Shown here in pieces: positions 11,498 to 20,965 of a stretch of 64,000 bases of DNA. The first letter of the stretch is position 1; each line of letters opens with the position of its first letter. Position numbers and translations under genes: made by a program. The notes beneath the pieces are model-generated. The model had not been told where the DNA came from, searched no databases, and saw only the letters and a program-made list of their open reading frames with translations. Source of the stretch: Photobacterium sp. JCM 19050 (GTDB lineage: Bacteria > Pseudomonadota > Gammaproteobacteria > Enterobacterales > Vibrionaceae); assembly GCA_001310455.1 (NCBI GenBank), contig BAXG01000015.1, positions 1 to 64,000 on the forward strand, given 5' to 3'.

Positions 11498-11527
11498 AAA
11501 CGGCTGTCGCTATCAAGGAGAGAAGCA

Positions 11528-12046
11528 ATGCCACTATTGGACAGTTTTACTGTTGACCACACCCGTATGAATGCCCCGGCTGTTCGTATCGCCAAGACCA
11601 TGACCACGCCGGGTGGCGATACCATTACCGTTTTCGACCTTCGTTTCTGCCTGCCTAATGAAGAGATCCTGACCGAGCGCGGTATCCACACGCTGGAGCA
11701 CCTGTTCGCTGGCTTTATGCGTAACCACCTTAATTCCGATCGTGTTGAAATTATCGATATTTCCCCAATGGGTTGCCGTACCGGTTTCTACATGAGCCTG
11801 ATTGGAACGCCTTCTGAAGAAGAGGTGGGTCGGTGCTGGGAAGCGGCGATGGGAGACGTGTTGAAAGTCGAAGACCAGAACAAAATTCCTGAGCTCAATG
11901 AGTATCAGTGCGGTACTTTCGCCATGCATTCACTGGAACAAGCGAGAGACATTGCCCGCAATATTCTCGACCGGGGTGTGAGCGTCAACAAGAATGACGA
12001 TCTGGCGCTGCCAAAAGAGATGCTGCAACAGCTCAAGGTAGATTGA
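11528..12046 (+). CDS. luxS: S-ribosylhomocysteine lyase
   Basis: This 172-residue LuxS splits S-ribosylhomocysteine to homocysteine and DPD, the precursor of autoinducer-2, in the activated methyl cycle. The metal ligands are in [10 protein letters not shown] (HxxEH) and the distal Cys in YQCGTF; the catalytic Cys is in [10 protein letters not shown]. The length is typical and the frame is intact. A ribosome site AAGGAGAGAAG precedes ATG 11528. Placement near gshA is shared with enterobacteria and vibrios. No lsr transport genes are visible. Confidence 0.98.
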   Translation: MPLLDSFTVDHTRMNAPAVRIAKTMTTPGGDTITVFDLRFCLPNEEILTERGIHTLEHLFAGFMRNHLNSDRVEIIDISPMGCRTGFYMSLIGTPSEEEVGRCWEAAMGDVLKVEDQNKIPELNEYQCGTFAMHSLEQARDIARNILDRGVSVNKNDDLALPKEMLQQLKVD

Positions 12047-12064
12047 ACCTTTACCCATACCTTC

Positions 12065-12090
12065 AAGCCTCGGTTCATCCGGGGCTTTAT
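12065..12090 (+). terminator. Weak terminator after luxS
   Basis: AAGCCTCGG (12065-12073) pairs with CCGGGGCTT (12079-12087), with one T-G wobble; only a short T tract follows. Confidence 0.5.
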
Positions 12091-12232
12091 AATCCAATTG
12101 GTATTATTTCTCCTCAGCGTGCCTTTGCGAACTGTCTCAATGACGGGATCGTCACTGAATATTCATTTTTGCTCTCAAAATATACTGTATGTTTAAACAG
12201 TGTTATTCGCCATAACAAACAAGGAGAGCAAT

Positions 12233-12616
12233 ATGGAAGTGAAAAACAATCCGGTTGGCTGGTTCGAAATTGCCGTGGATGACATGGACCGAGCGGTCGG
12301 TTTCTATGAGCACCTGTTGGGTTACAAGCTGGAGCTTCACGATATGGAGGGCAGCCAGATGGCTTGGTTCCCACAGCCTGTCGAAGCCAACGCCTACGGC
12401 GCCACCGGCACTTTGATCAAAGCTGAGGGTTGCCGCCCGTCGATGGACGGTAACAATATCTATTTCAGTGTCGACAGCATCGAAGCCTGTTGCGACCGTG
12501 CCAGTGAGGCCGGCGGTGATGTGATTTTGCCGAAAACCAGTATTGGCGAGCACGGTTTTTTTGCCCTGATCCGAGACACGGAAGGCAACCGGGTTGGCGT
12601 TCACTGCATGAGCTGA
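12233..12616 (+). CDS. VOC (glyoxalase/bleomycin-resistance fold) family protein
   Basis: This 127-residue single-module VOC protein has the pattern WFEIAVDDMDRAVGFYEHLLG at the start and GEHGFFALIRDTEGNRVGVH at the end, the paired beta-alpha-beta-beta-beta units of the family. Such proteins bind a divalent metal and act as lyases, isomerases or binding proteins; the substrate cannot be inferred. The ATG at 12233 follows AAGGAGAG at 6-bp spacing. It is single, with a terminator behind it. Confidence 0.85.
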   Translation: MEVKNNPVGWFEIAVDDMDRAVGFYEHLLGYKLELHDMEGSQMAWFPQPVEANAYGATGTLIKAEGCRPSMDGNNIYFSVDSIEACCDRASEAGGDVILPKTSIGEHGFFALIRDTEGNRVGVHCMS

Positions 12617-12669
12617 ACGTGGTGCAATGAAAACACGTTGACCGGTTATCCGTTGATGGTTTGGGTATA

Positions 12670-12698
12670 AAAACAGCAGCTTCGGGCTGCTGTTTTTT
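12670..12698 (+). terminator. Rho-independent terminator after the VOC gene
   Basis: CAGCAGC (12674-12680), loop TTCGG, GCTGCTG (12686-12692), then six T. A matching A run on the left makes it possibly bidirectional. Confidence 0.9.
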
Positions 12699-12732
12699 CA
12701 TTGGCTTTCATTACACTGAATTGAAGTGTGCA

Positions 12733-13991
12733 ATGGAAAGCGTTATGACCCAGGATGCTACCCCCTATTCCCTGTATCCCCCGGATGCACCGCTGATTGC
12801 GGTGGTCGATGACTCGGACATGTTGTGTGACATGCTGTGCGAGCTCTTGCAGGATGAAGGTTTTCGGGCCACCGGATACCTTTCCGGTCAGGAGGCACTT
12901 GAGGGAATTCAAACCCAGCCGCCGGAGCTTATCTTGCTGGATATCGAAATGCCCGGCATGGACGGTTTTGAGGTTTGCAGGGCACTGAAAGCGAACCCGG
13001 CGCTGGCTGATATTCCTGTTCTGGTAATCAGCAGCTACAGCGAAATTGATGACAAGCTGAAAGCGTTTGAGTGCGGCGCGGTGGATTATGTCACCAAACC
13101 AATCCAGCTTTCTGAAGTCAATGCCCGAATTCGCACCCACCTTGCGCTTCGCCATACCCAGCAGGAGCTGGCAGAAAAAAACCGGGCGTTGACCGCGACG
13201 CTTGATGCTCTGAAAGAAACCCAGCAGCAACTTGTCCAGTCAGAAAAAATGGCATCCCTCGGCCAGTTGGTTGCCGGGGTTGCTCATGAGATCAACAACC
13301 CAGTCAGCTTTATTGTCGGCAATACCCACATACTCCAGCGAAACCTCAATCGTGTCGGGGAATACCTCGATATGGTTCACCATGATCCCAATGCTCCGGA
13401 AACGTCGGAAAAACGCCGCTCACTGCGTATCGACAGTATTGTCGGGGATCTTCTGCGCTGGTGGGGGATATAGAGGAAGCGTCGCAGCGTGTCGGTGCCA
13501 TAGTCGAAGATCTGCGGACGTTTTCTGCCCGGCAGGAGAGCGAAAAGATCATGGTAGACCTTGCCGATGTCGCCGGTCTTGCGGTGCGTTGGGTGAGCAA
13601 GAGCCGGCCGGAAGACGGCGCCATTTCATTGAGCATTCCCGAAGGCCTGATGGTCAAAGGTCACAGTGGCCAACTGACCCAGGTGGTGGTGAACCTTATC
13701 AATAATGCGCTGGATGCGGCAGCAGAGTCAGGCCAACCGGAGGTTCGGGTAGACGGCGGTACTGACGGTGGGAAAACCTGGCTGTCGGTCACTGACAACG
13801 GACCGGGTATCCCGGATGATCGGATTCATCAGATTTTTGACCCCTTTTACACCACCAAGAAAGTCGGTGAGGGCACCGGACTGGGGCTTTCCATCAGCTA
13901 CGGGTTAGTGGCTGAACATGGTGGGACGCTGGAAGCTGAAAACCTCGCTGGAGGCGGAGCGAGGTTTGTCGTGAGTTTAGGTCAGCAGTAA
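12733..13991 (+). CDS. Receiver-histidine kinase (REC-HATPase); one frame break
   Basis: The repaired product is about 419 residues. An N-terminal receiver domain (about residues 16-135; phospho-acceptor Asp in LLDIEMPGMDG, conserved Lys in VTKP) is joined by a coiled coil (about 140-170) to a kinase core. The H box is GVAHEINNP, the N box NLINNALDAA, and the G boxes are DNGPGIPDD and GEGTGLGLSISYG. No membrane segment is seen, so it is cytosolic. The frame breaks at about 13451-13453 (GATCTT-CTG), where one missing base restores the dimerisation helix. ATG 12745 is an alternative start. No partner regulator lies nearby, so its signal and output are unknown. Confidence 0.88.
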
Positions 13992-14012
13992 ACGCGCATT
14001 CTTTGCGAAACC

Positions 14013-14498
14013 TTACACGACCAAATCACGCTCTGTTTCAACATCACGTGCTTCAATCAATTGATACAGTAATGCCGGGTTGGCCTTCATTGCTCGGATG
14101 ACCTTTGCAGCAAGGCCACTGGGTTGCCTGCGCTTTAACTCCCATGATTTAACCGTTTCAACGCTGGTGGAAAGCGCCGCAGCAAACTCTTTGCGTGAAA
14201 CACCCAGCCATTCCCGGAAAGGTTTCAGGTCGTCTTCCTGCCAGCATTTATCCAAAATAAATGTACAGTGTGCACGTACCCAGCTGGACTGAACTTCCAG
14301 CTTGTCATCCCACACCAAGGTTCCCCTCTCTAATCCAAAAGCCATAAACCTGTTGAGATCACTGAGTTCGGAAAAATCAGGGTTGTTACTTAGCAGGGGA
14401 GCAAAGTCCACAAGACCATATGCACCGTCACCAAAGCGTATGCCCAGTACAAAATCTGAACCCGCTTTTTCAACGTCAATAATCTTATCTTTGACCAT
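14013..14498 (-). CDS. DUF2442 plus HTH protein, probable antitoxin/autoregulator
   Basis: This 161-residue protein has an N-terminal DUF2442-like part (about 8-75: pattern GIRFGDGAYGLVDFAPLL, then TLVWDDKLEV). The C-terminal XRE-type helix-turn-helix (about 100-150: GVSRKEFAAALSTSVETVKSWE) resembles HigA/NadS-type antitoxins. It overlaps the upstream DUF4160 gene by 14 bp. DUF4160 and DUF2442 genes are commonly adjacent and have been suggested to be toxin-antitoxin-like pairs. A 15-bp palindrome upstream is a plausible operator. Activity is inferred only. Confidence 0.75.
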   Translation of the reverse strand: MVKDKIIDVEKAGSDFVLGIRFGDGAYGLVDFAPLLSNNPDFSELSDLNRFMAFGLERGTLVWDDKLEVQSSWVRAHCTFILDKCWQEDDLKPFREWLGVSRKEFAAALSTSVETVKSWELKRRQPSGLAAKVIRAMKANPALLYQLIEARDVETERDLVV

Positions 14499-14721
14499 GG
14501 TGTTGTTCCCATTGCTGAAGGATGTCTTGGCGATTTTCTTCTACCCACTGACGGGCATTTTTCAGTTGCTTGGTTGGCATCCTGCCCGTGACTTTGCCGC
14601 TTTTTACTTCAATCATTACTTCAAAGTCACCGTATCTGGCGTGGACATGTGGCGGAGGATGATCCCGGGTTCGCCATTCAATGATTAAACCGCTGTATCG
14701 GTAAATTATAGGAAAGTTTAC
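14485..14721 (-). CDS. DUF4160 family small protein, start unresolved
   Basis: The reading frame on the minus strand ends at TAA 14487-14485. It encodes the DUF4160 hallmark HPPPHVHARYGDFEVMIEV followed by a Lys/Gln-rich helix ending QQWEQHHGQR. About 75-79 residues are readable, near the usual DUF4160 size. No ATG, GTG or TTG is in frame before the conserved core. The start may be a rare codon, or a base may be missing near 14700-14720, as in many genes of this window. A TATAAT on the minus strand (14711-14706) lies inside the apparent 5' end. It may form a toxin-antitoxin-like pair with the next gene. Confidence 0.6.
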   Translation of the reverse strand, partial: VNFPIIYRYSGLIIEWRTRDHPPPHVHARYGDFEVMIEVKSGKVTGRMPTKQLKNARQWVEENRQDILQQWEQHHGQR

Positions 14722-14728
14722 CTTGTTT

Positions 14729-14743
14729 GTGTACTGTGTACAC
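14729..14743 (-). promoter_or_regulatory. Palindromic operator candidate of the DUF4160/HTH pair
   Basis: GTGTAC-TGT-GTACAC is a perfect 6-bp inverted repeat with a 3-bp spacer, just upstream of the pair and close to a TATAAT motif. It is a plausible autoregulatory site for the HTH protein. Confidence 0.5.
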
Positions 14744-14896
14744 GAATCTGTATTTTAAAGAAGATTACCGTACCGACTAAAGAGGTTGGTTAAAACCGGA
14801 GAGAAGAGTGCTGCGAAGCAACGCCGGTAAGAATGAAAATGACGGGTTTGCCAACATCAGACCTTGGTGAAGCAACGCAACATTTGTACTGGACGG

Positions 14897-16413
14897 TTAA
14901 CTATAAGGATTGTTTTCCTGCCAAGTGGCATGCCACCTTTCAAATCCGACTTTTTCTTCCGGGGTTAATAACAGCCCATGCTTGGTACGCCGTTCAAGAA
15001 TGTCTTGTGCCGTCAGGCCCATTCGTGCCGGATAAGAAACTCTGCTTCGCGGGCATAGAAGTGACTGCCGAAATGCTGGCCTAAATCAGTAAGTGAACCG
15101 GCATCATCAAGCAGGGTAAACAGCCGGGTGCCATAGAGGCGGACGTAGTGGGTCGCGAGAGGCTTGGGCAGCCAGGGTTTGGCGAGGCAGACAAAGCGGA
15201 TAAAAGCCGGAATATCATTACCGGTATCGCCCCCAGGCAGGGTAGTGGTTGCTGTCCAGGCAGGGCCGAGGTCCGAATAATACGGTGTGAGCTTTTCCAT
15301 CGCGTGTTGTGCCAGTTCGCGGTAGGTGGTGATCTTTCCGCCGAAGATATTCAGCAAAGGCAGCTTTCCGCCCTCATCAGTAACATCAAACACGTAATCC
15401 CGGGTGACAGCACTGGGGTTGTCTTTGTCATCATCAAACAGAGGGCGTACCCCGGAAAAGGTCTGTATCAGCGCATCTTTGCGAGGTGGGTTTTCAAAGT
15501 ACCGGCCAAGGGATTCGAGCAGGTAATCAATTTCGCCCTCATCAATGGTAACATCCTGTGGGGTTCCGTCGTAAGAGATATCGGTGGTGCCGATAAGGCA
15601 GAGATCATCCAGGTACGGTTGATGAAAATTACCCTTTTGTCCGGATTTTGCAGCAGGTAGGCATGATCGCCGGGCCAGAACTTTTTTGCCACGATATGGC
15701 TGCCTTTAACCAGCCGTACCCGGCGTTTACTTTCAATATTGAGTACATCGTCGTTTACCACGTTTATCCACGGCCCGGCTGCATTGACAATGCCTTTGGC
15801 GAGGTGGGCCTGTTGCTGCCCGTCTCGGTTTTGTGTGGTGATGTGCCAGTACCCGCCAATACGCCGGGCTGAGGTGCATTTGGTCCGGGTAAGGATGTTT
15901 GCCCCCTTTTCGGCGGCGCTAAGGGCATTGAGGACAACCAGCCGGGCATCATCGACCCAGCAGTCTGAGTATTCAAAAGCGCGGCGGTATTTTTCTTTTA
16001 GGGGGCTCCCGCCTGGCAATTATGAAGGTCGCGGCTGGCCGTGCCGGGCAATACCCGGTTACCGCCCAGGTTGTCATAAAGGAATAGCCCAAGCCGGATA
16101 AACCATGCAGGACGCTTGCCTTCACCTAGTGGCAGGACAAATCTCAGTGGCCAGATGATATGGGGGCAGACCGCAGCAGTACAGTGCGTTCATTAAGGGC
16201 TTCTTTTACCAGCCGGAACTCATAATATTCGAGGTACCGCAGACCGCCGTGGATAAGCTTACCGGAGCGGGAACTGGTCCCTTCTGCAAGGTCCCCCTGC
16301 TCACAAAGGGTGACGCTCAGCCCCCGTCCTGAGGCATCCCGGGCAATACCTGCCCCGTTCGCACCCCCGCCGATAACAAAGAGATCAACCGGTTCAATAT
16401 TTGCCTGTGTCAT
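14897..16413 (-). CDS. GlpD/EryB-like FAD polyol-phosphate dehydrogenase; four frame breaks
   Basis: The repaired product is about 506 residues, the size of GlpD (501) and EryB. The N-terminal FAD site is VIGGGANGAGIARDASGRG, followed by EGTSSRSGKLIHGGLRYLE; the GGKITTYRELAQ motif is in the C-terminal third. GlpD oxidises glycerol-3-phosphate; EryB oxidises erythritol phosphate. The kinase in this operon favours a tetritol or pentitol phosphate. Breaks fit lost bases in G runs on the plus strand at about 16162-16166 and 16001-16005, a CC at 15616 and GG at 15016. ATG 16413 is favoured over 16437 by the G-rich ribosome site. It is the last gene of the minus-strand operon. Confidence 0.85.
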
Positions 16414-16482
16414 CTGGCCATTCCCCCCTTTTTGCATTCAGTTTGTGCAGTCTCGGGACAACTTTTTCCGGACCAACTGGCA

Positions 16483-17148
16483 TTATTCCTCGTCTTTCGG
16501 GCCGTAGCTGGCAAATGCCTCAATGGTGCCGGCAATCTCTTCATCACTCAGCAACACGGCATCACCCAGTAATTGGGTGTTGTAGTACTGGCGGGCAAGG
16601 GTTTCTAATTCCACCGCGCGCCACATCGCTTTGTCCAGATTCTCCCCAGTGACAATCATGCCGTGGTTGGCGAGCAGGCATCCGGAACGACCTTCCAGCG
16701 CTTTGAGTGCATTGGCTGAAAGCTCTGGTGTACCAAACCGGGCAAATTCAGCGCAGCGAACAATCGGCCCGCCGAATGCGGCAATCATGTAATGAACCGC
16801 CGGGATGTCTCTTCGGGTGATGGCGACGGCGGTGCAGTAGGTCGAGTGGGTGTGCACGACCGCGTGCATATCTTCACGGTTTGTCAGGATATCCAGGTGG
16901 AAACGCCACTCAGTAGAGGGTTTCATTGGCCCCTCCCAGCTGCCGTAGTCAGACTTGATGGGCATTTTCGCCAGCATGTCCGGCTCCATCTTGTCGTATG
17001 GCACGCCGGATGGGGTGATCAGCATGTGATCACCATAGCGGGCGGAGATATTGCCCGACGTTCCCTGGTTGATGCCTGAGTCATTCATAAACTGGCACTT
17101 GCTGATGATGTCCTGGCGAAGGGCGTATTCTTCGTGGGTCATAGTCAT
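16483..17148 (-). CDS. Class II aldolase/epimerase (AraD/FucA family)
   Basis: This 221-residue protein has the family motifs GTSGNISARY (phosphate loop), TPSGVPYD, STEWRFH, the zinc-binding VHTHSTYCTA and the late ANHGMIV. Members include L-fuculose-1-phosphate aldolase and L-ribulose-5-phosphate 4-epimerase, which use Zn2+ and an enediolate. The intact frame begins at ATG 17148 after AAGGAA. In this operon it would follow oxidation of a phosphorylated polyol and either cleave or epimerise the keto product. Which of the two cannot be told by eye. Confidence 0.88.
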   Translation of the reverse strand: MTMTHEEYALRQDIISKCQFMNDSGINQGTSGNISARYGDHMLITPSGVPYDKMEPDMLAKMPIKSDYGSWEGPMKPSTEWRFHLDILTNREDMHAVVHTHSTYCTAVAITRRDIPAVHYMIAAFGGPIVRCAEFARFGTPELSANALKALEGRSGCLLANHGMIVTGENLDKAMWRAVELETLARQYYNTQLLGDAVLLSDEEIAGTIEAFASYGPKDEE

Positions 17149-17208
17149 GGCACATTTCCTTATCAGTAGATGAAAAATCCGGATGCACTCTTGGCACGGA
17201 AGCAACGG

Positions 17209-18248
17209 TCAGCAAGCATTCAGTGGCGGAATACCGGACAGGTATCGCCGGACTTCCTCGGCAGCGGCGTTGGCGGCGTTATACACCGTCCTCATGGACG
17301 CGCCTGCAATGTGTGGGGTCAGGGTGACATTAGGCAGGGCCAGCAACCGGTCTCCGGCGGGGATGGGCTCAACCCCGAAGGTCTCCAGCATAGCCCCACG
17401 CAGGTGGCCACCATTAAGAGCCTCATACAGGTCGCTGTAATCAACCATAGGGCCGCGGGCTGTGTTGATAAAAAAAGCACCGGGCTTCATACGGGCAAGG
17501 GACTGGGCATTGATAAATCCGGTGGTTTCCGGCGTAACCCTGGCATGGAGTGAGACCACATCTGACCGGGTAAGCAGTTCATCGAAACTGACCATCTGGA
17601 CGCCGCCCGCGCTATCGACGTCATCGAGCGTTTTGTATGGGTCACAGACCAGGATCTGGCAACCAAACGGATGCAGCAGTTTGGTGACTTTGGAGCCGAT
17701 TTCGCCATAGCCAATCAGGCCGACCGTCAAATCGCAAAGTTCGTTCCCGGTGGTATCTGCCCGGTAAAGATCCCCCGCCAGTTGCCCTGTCGGAGGGCAT
17801 CATGCCCCCGCGTGATATTGCGGGTTTCAGCCAGGATAGCCCCAATGGTGAATTCGGCCACGGCGGAGGCATTCCGGCCCGGGGCGTTCACCACCGTCAC
17901 ACCATGTGCCCTGGCTGCATCCATATCGATATTGACCGGCCCACCCCGAGCAACGGCGACCAGCCGCAGGTTTGGCAACTGCGTAAACATACCTGCTGAT
18001 AGCGGTGCAAGGTGATTGACCAGCACCGGCGCATCACCAATAAAATCTACAATTTCGTCCGGGGCACCTAGGTATTCCTTGAGTCCTGCCATTCCGGGGT
18101 TCTGGTACCCGTGCTCCATCGGCTCATCGGGCCATGCCAGTTCAAGGCTTCTGTATGTGAGCTGGCCTGGGCAGGCTTTTTCCAATGCTTGCTGGAAATG
18201 GATGGGTCGCATAAAGCGGTCCCCGATGATGGCGACCTCGGTTTTCAT
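17209..18248 (-). CDS. D-isomer-specific 2-hydroxyacid dehydrogenase; one frame break
   Basis: The repaired product is 346 residues. The NAD-binding GLIGYGEIGSKV, the INTARGPMVD segment with catalytic Arg, and the TPHIAG catalytic His are all visible, as in phosphoglycerate, glycerate and erythronate-4-phosphate dehydrogenases. The break at 17772-17776 is a five-C run on the plus strand that needs a sixth to give NWRGDLYRADTTG. Its ATG overlaps the kinase stop (ATGA), so the two are translationally coupled. It may act on a 2-hydroxy acid derived from the imported polyol. Confidence 0.87.
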
Positions 18249-19809
18249 TGGGCGTGTCCTTTATGTTGGTGGAACGCATGCCAAACGGGCTGGAGTTGCC
18301 GGCGGGTCTGGCGGTAGATGTTGCGAAGTGGGTGGTATTGGCTTTCTGCAATGGCATTCGGGAGGACTGGCTCGCCAAGCAAGGGGTAAACCCAGTTGCG
18401 CGCAGCCGAGGCCATATCCGGGTAAATGCCCGTCTGGACAGCAGCCATCATGGCAGCCCCGGCAGCACCGGATTCTTCCTGTTCGACATGGCGGATAGGC
18501 CGTCCGAGCACGGAAGCCATGATGGCCCGGAAGATCATGGAATTGGAGGCGCCACCGGCAAGCCGGATATCGGCGGGAATGTCCCCCATGGCGCTGTAGC
18601 AGTCCCACCCGGCGAAGGCCAGGCCTTCGAATACCGCTTTCAGCATATGGTAGAAGCCGTGGGCGTTTTCTAGCCCGACAAAGCTTGCCCGGGCATCCGG
18701 GTCGAGGAACGGACCTCGCTCCCCGGCATTGGAAATGTAGGGATGGAACAGGGCAGAAGCATCCGGTAAAAGCGGGATTTTTTATCAGCGATGGCGATAA
18801 GTGCCCTGCGGTCGGCAGTCATACCCAGATCCGCACAGACCTCAAGGGCGACATCGAGCATCCAGTCGATATTGAGTGTCGCCGCCATATTGGACTGCAT
18901 CTGTGCCAGCATACCCGGTGCAGGGAAACACATGGTATAACCGGTGCAAGCCGGGTCCAGCGTTGCCTTGTCCGGACTTTCCACCAGTTTGATGTGCATG
19001 CCTGTGGTGCCGACAATGGAGCAGCCGGATTCGGTAGAAACACCATCGTACAGCCCGCCACCGAGTGCAGCGCAAATCACATCCACATAGCCAAGGATGA
19101 CCGGGACACCGGCTGTCAGGCCACACTGCCGGGCAGCATCCGGTGCCAGAGGGTGGGAGGCCAACGTGCCGTCAACAATCTCCGGCAGCAATTCGGCGCT
19201 GTCGTTCAGCCCCAGCCGCCCGATGACCTCATCGTCATACTGCCGGGTGCGGAAGTTGCCAAAGGTAAATACCGCTTCCGACGGGTCGGTTGCCCGTTCG
19301 CCTGTCAGGCAGAAGTAGAGCCAGTCCTTGGCGTGGAACGCCGTGGCAGCCTTGGCAAAACGCTCCGGCTGGTGTTCACGTATCCAAAGCAGCTGGCTGC
19401 TTTGCTGGCAGGCGTTCAGTCCGGTTCCGGTTCTTTGGTAGTGCTCAGGGTAATCCGGTTCTGCAATTTTGCTGCTGACAATGCCGGATGCGCGGCTGTC
19501 GAGCCACAAAAGAGCCGGGCCAAGGGGCCGGTTGTGGGTGTCCAGCAGCCAGGTGCCGTCCCCTTGCCCGGTCACACTGATGGCAATAAGGCGACGGTCC
19601 AGGTCGGGAATTTTTCGGGCAAGACCTGCCAGCACATCCGCAGCGGCTGTCCAGGTCCGGTCCATGTCCTGCTCTGCATGTCCGTTTTCATCATGAGTGT
19701 AAAGGTTCGGGGTACTGTGTTTTGCTACAAGCTTCCCTTCGCTGTTAAAGGCAACCGCTTTAACAACGGAAGTGCCTGCATCCAGCCCGATAATGATGTC
19801 CTTTCCCAT
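18245..19809 (-). CDS. FGGY-family polyol kinase, erythritol-kinase-like; one frame break
   Basis: The repaired product is 521 residues, matching EryA-type kinases. The N-terminal ATPase motif GLDAGTSVVKAVAF, the segments AVTGQGDGTWL-like (here SVTGQGDGTWL) and TGTGLNACQQSSQLLW, and the second half GYVDVICAALGGGLYDG, CSIVGTTGMH and QSNMAATLNIDWMLD closely recall erythritol kinase. It would phosphorylate an imported sugar alcohol with ATP. The break lies in a six-T run (plus strand 18778-18783) that needs seven to restore DKKIPLLPDAS. The start overlaps the upstream ATPase stop (TGATG). Glycerol and xylulose kinases are less likely. Confidence 0.85.
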
Positions 19810-20965
19810 CAGGTGACCCCTCCGCCTTGAATCAGGGCCTCACCGGAATCCCGGTCAAAGAAATGGAGTTGCCCTGTGTCGATATGGATACGTGCGATGT
19901 CCCCGGCTTTCAAGGATTCGCGCTGGTGGGAGATAGCAATAAGGGTATGGTTTCCAAGCTGGATAGCCAGGTGGCTCTGATCACCCAGCCACTGGTTGGC
20001 CACCACTTTGCCAGCCAGTCCGGCGCTTTGCAGGTGGACCGCGTAGGGGCGAATCCCCATCATCAGGTGGCTGTGGGTGAGAATGCGTTGAAGCACCGCA
20101 GGGGAAAAGGCGCTGCCGGGATAATGCAGGGTTGGGAAAGCGTCATCCGCAAGCTGGCTTTCCTCTCCGTCTGAACGGTTTTCCCTTAGAACGATTTCGA
20201 TGTCGCTGCCTTGCCGGGTAATTTTTACCGGCAGCACATTCATCGGCGGTTCACCGATAAAGGTCCCGACAAAGAGGTTCGCCGGTTCTGCCTTCAGTGT
20301 CTGGGGTGTGGCGTACTGCATGAGGATACCGCCTTCCATCACAGCAATCCGGTCAGCCAGGGCGTTGGCCTCAGTCTGGTCATGGGTGACAAGAATGGCG
20401 GTCATCCCCCGGCTTTTAAGGTAGTGCTTGATATGCCGCGCAGCAGGGTGCGAAGGCGGGGTTCAAGTTGCCCCATGGGTTCATCGAGCAGGAAGAGTTC
20501 AGCGTCACGGGCGAGGGCTCGGGCCAGGCTGACACGCTGTTGCTGCCCGCCGGACAGCGAAGCCGGGTAGGCATCAAGAATATCCTCAATCACCAGCAGG
20601 CGGGCAAGTTCATTGACCCGGCTTTCCGCTTCCCCGGCGCTCAGGTTGCTGCCCTTGAGGGCGAACGCAATGTTGTCGCGCACTGTCAGCGGCGGGTAGA
20701 GGGAGTACCCCTCAAAGGCCATGGCAACCCCGCGCTTGGCCGGGGGAAGCTGGTGGACGGGTTTGCCTGCCAGGGTAATGGTGCCATGGGTGACATCCTC
20801 AAACCCGGCAATCATACGCAGGGTTGAGGTCTTGCCGCAGCCGGAAGAGCCGAGCAGGGCAATGATTTCCCCTTTGGCGACTGTCAGGCTGAGGTCTTTC
20901 ACCGCGTGGATGTGGGCATCATAAAATTTGTCGAGATGACTCAGTTCCAGGTGTGTCTGGCTCAT
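19809..20965 (-). CDS. ABC transporter ATPase 2 (MalK/UgpC-type); one frame break
   Basis: The repaired product is 385 residues. Walker A is GSSGCGKTST, the signature SLSGGQQQRVSLARAL, Walker B LFLLDEP, and the H loop ILVTHDQTEA. A C-terminal TOBE-like regulatory domain follows. It powers import together with the neighbouring ATPase, as two different ATPases do in GlpST-type importers. The break at 20436-20437 (CC on the plus strand, needs CCC) restores RGHIKHYLKSRGM. Its ATG overlaps the stop of the preceding ATPase. Confidence 0.92.

Noticed and set aside
18245..19809. Autoinducer-2 kinase (LsrK), tempting because luxS is nearby
   Set aside because: Motifs such as SVTGQGDGTWL and QSNMAATLNIDW fit erythritol-type kinases better, and no lsrFG or lsrACDB genes are present; luxS lies outside this operon.
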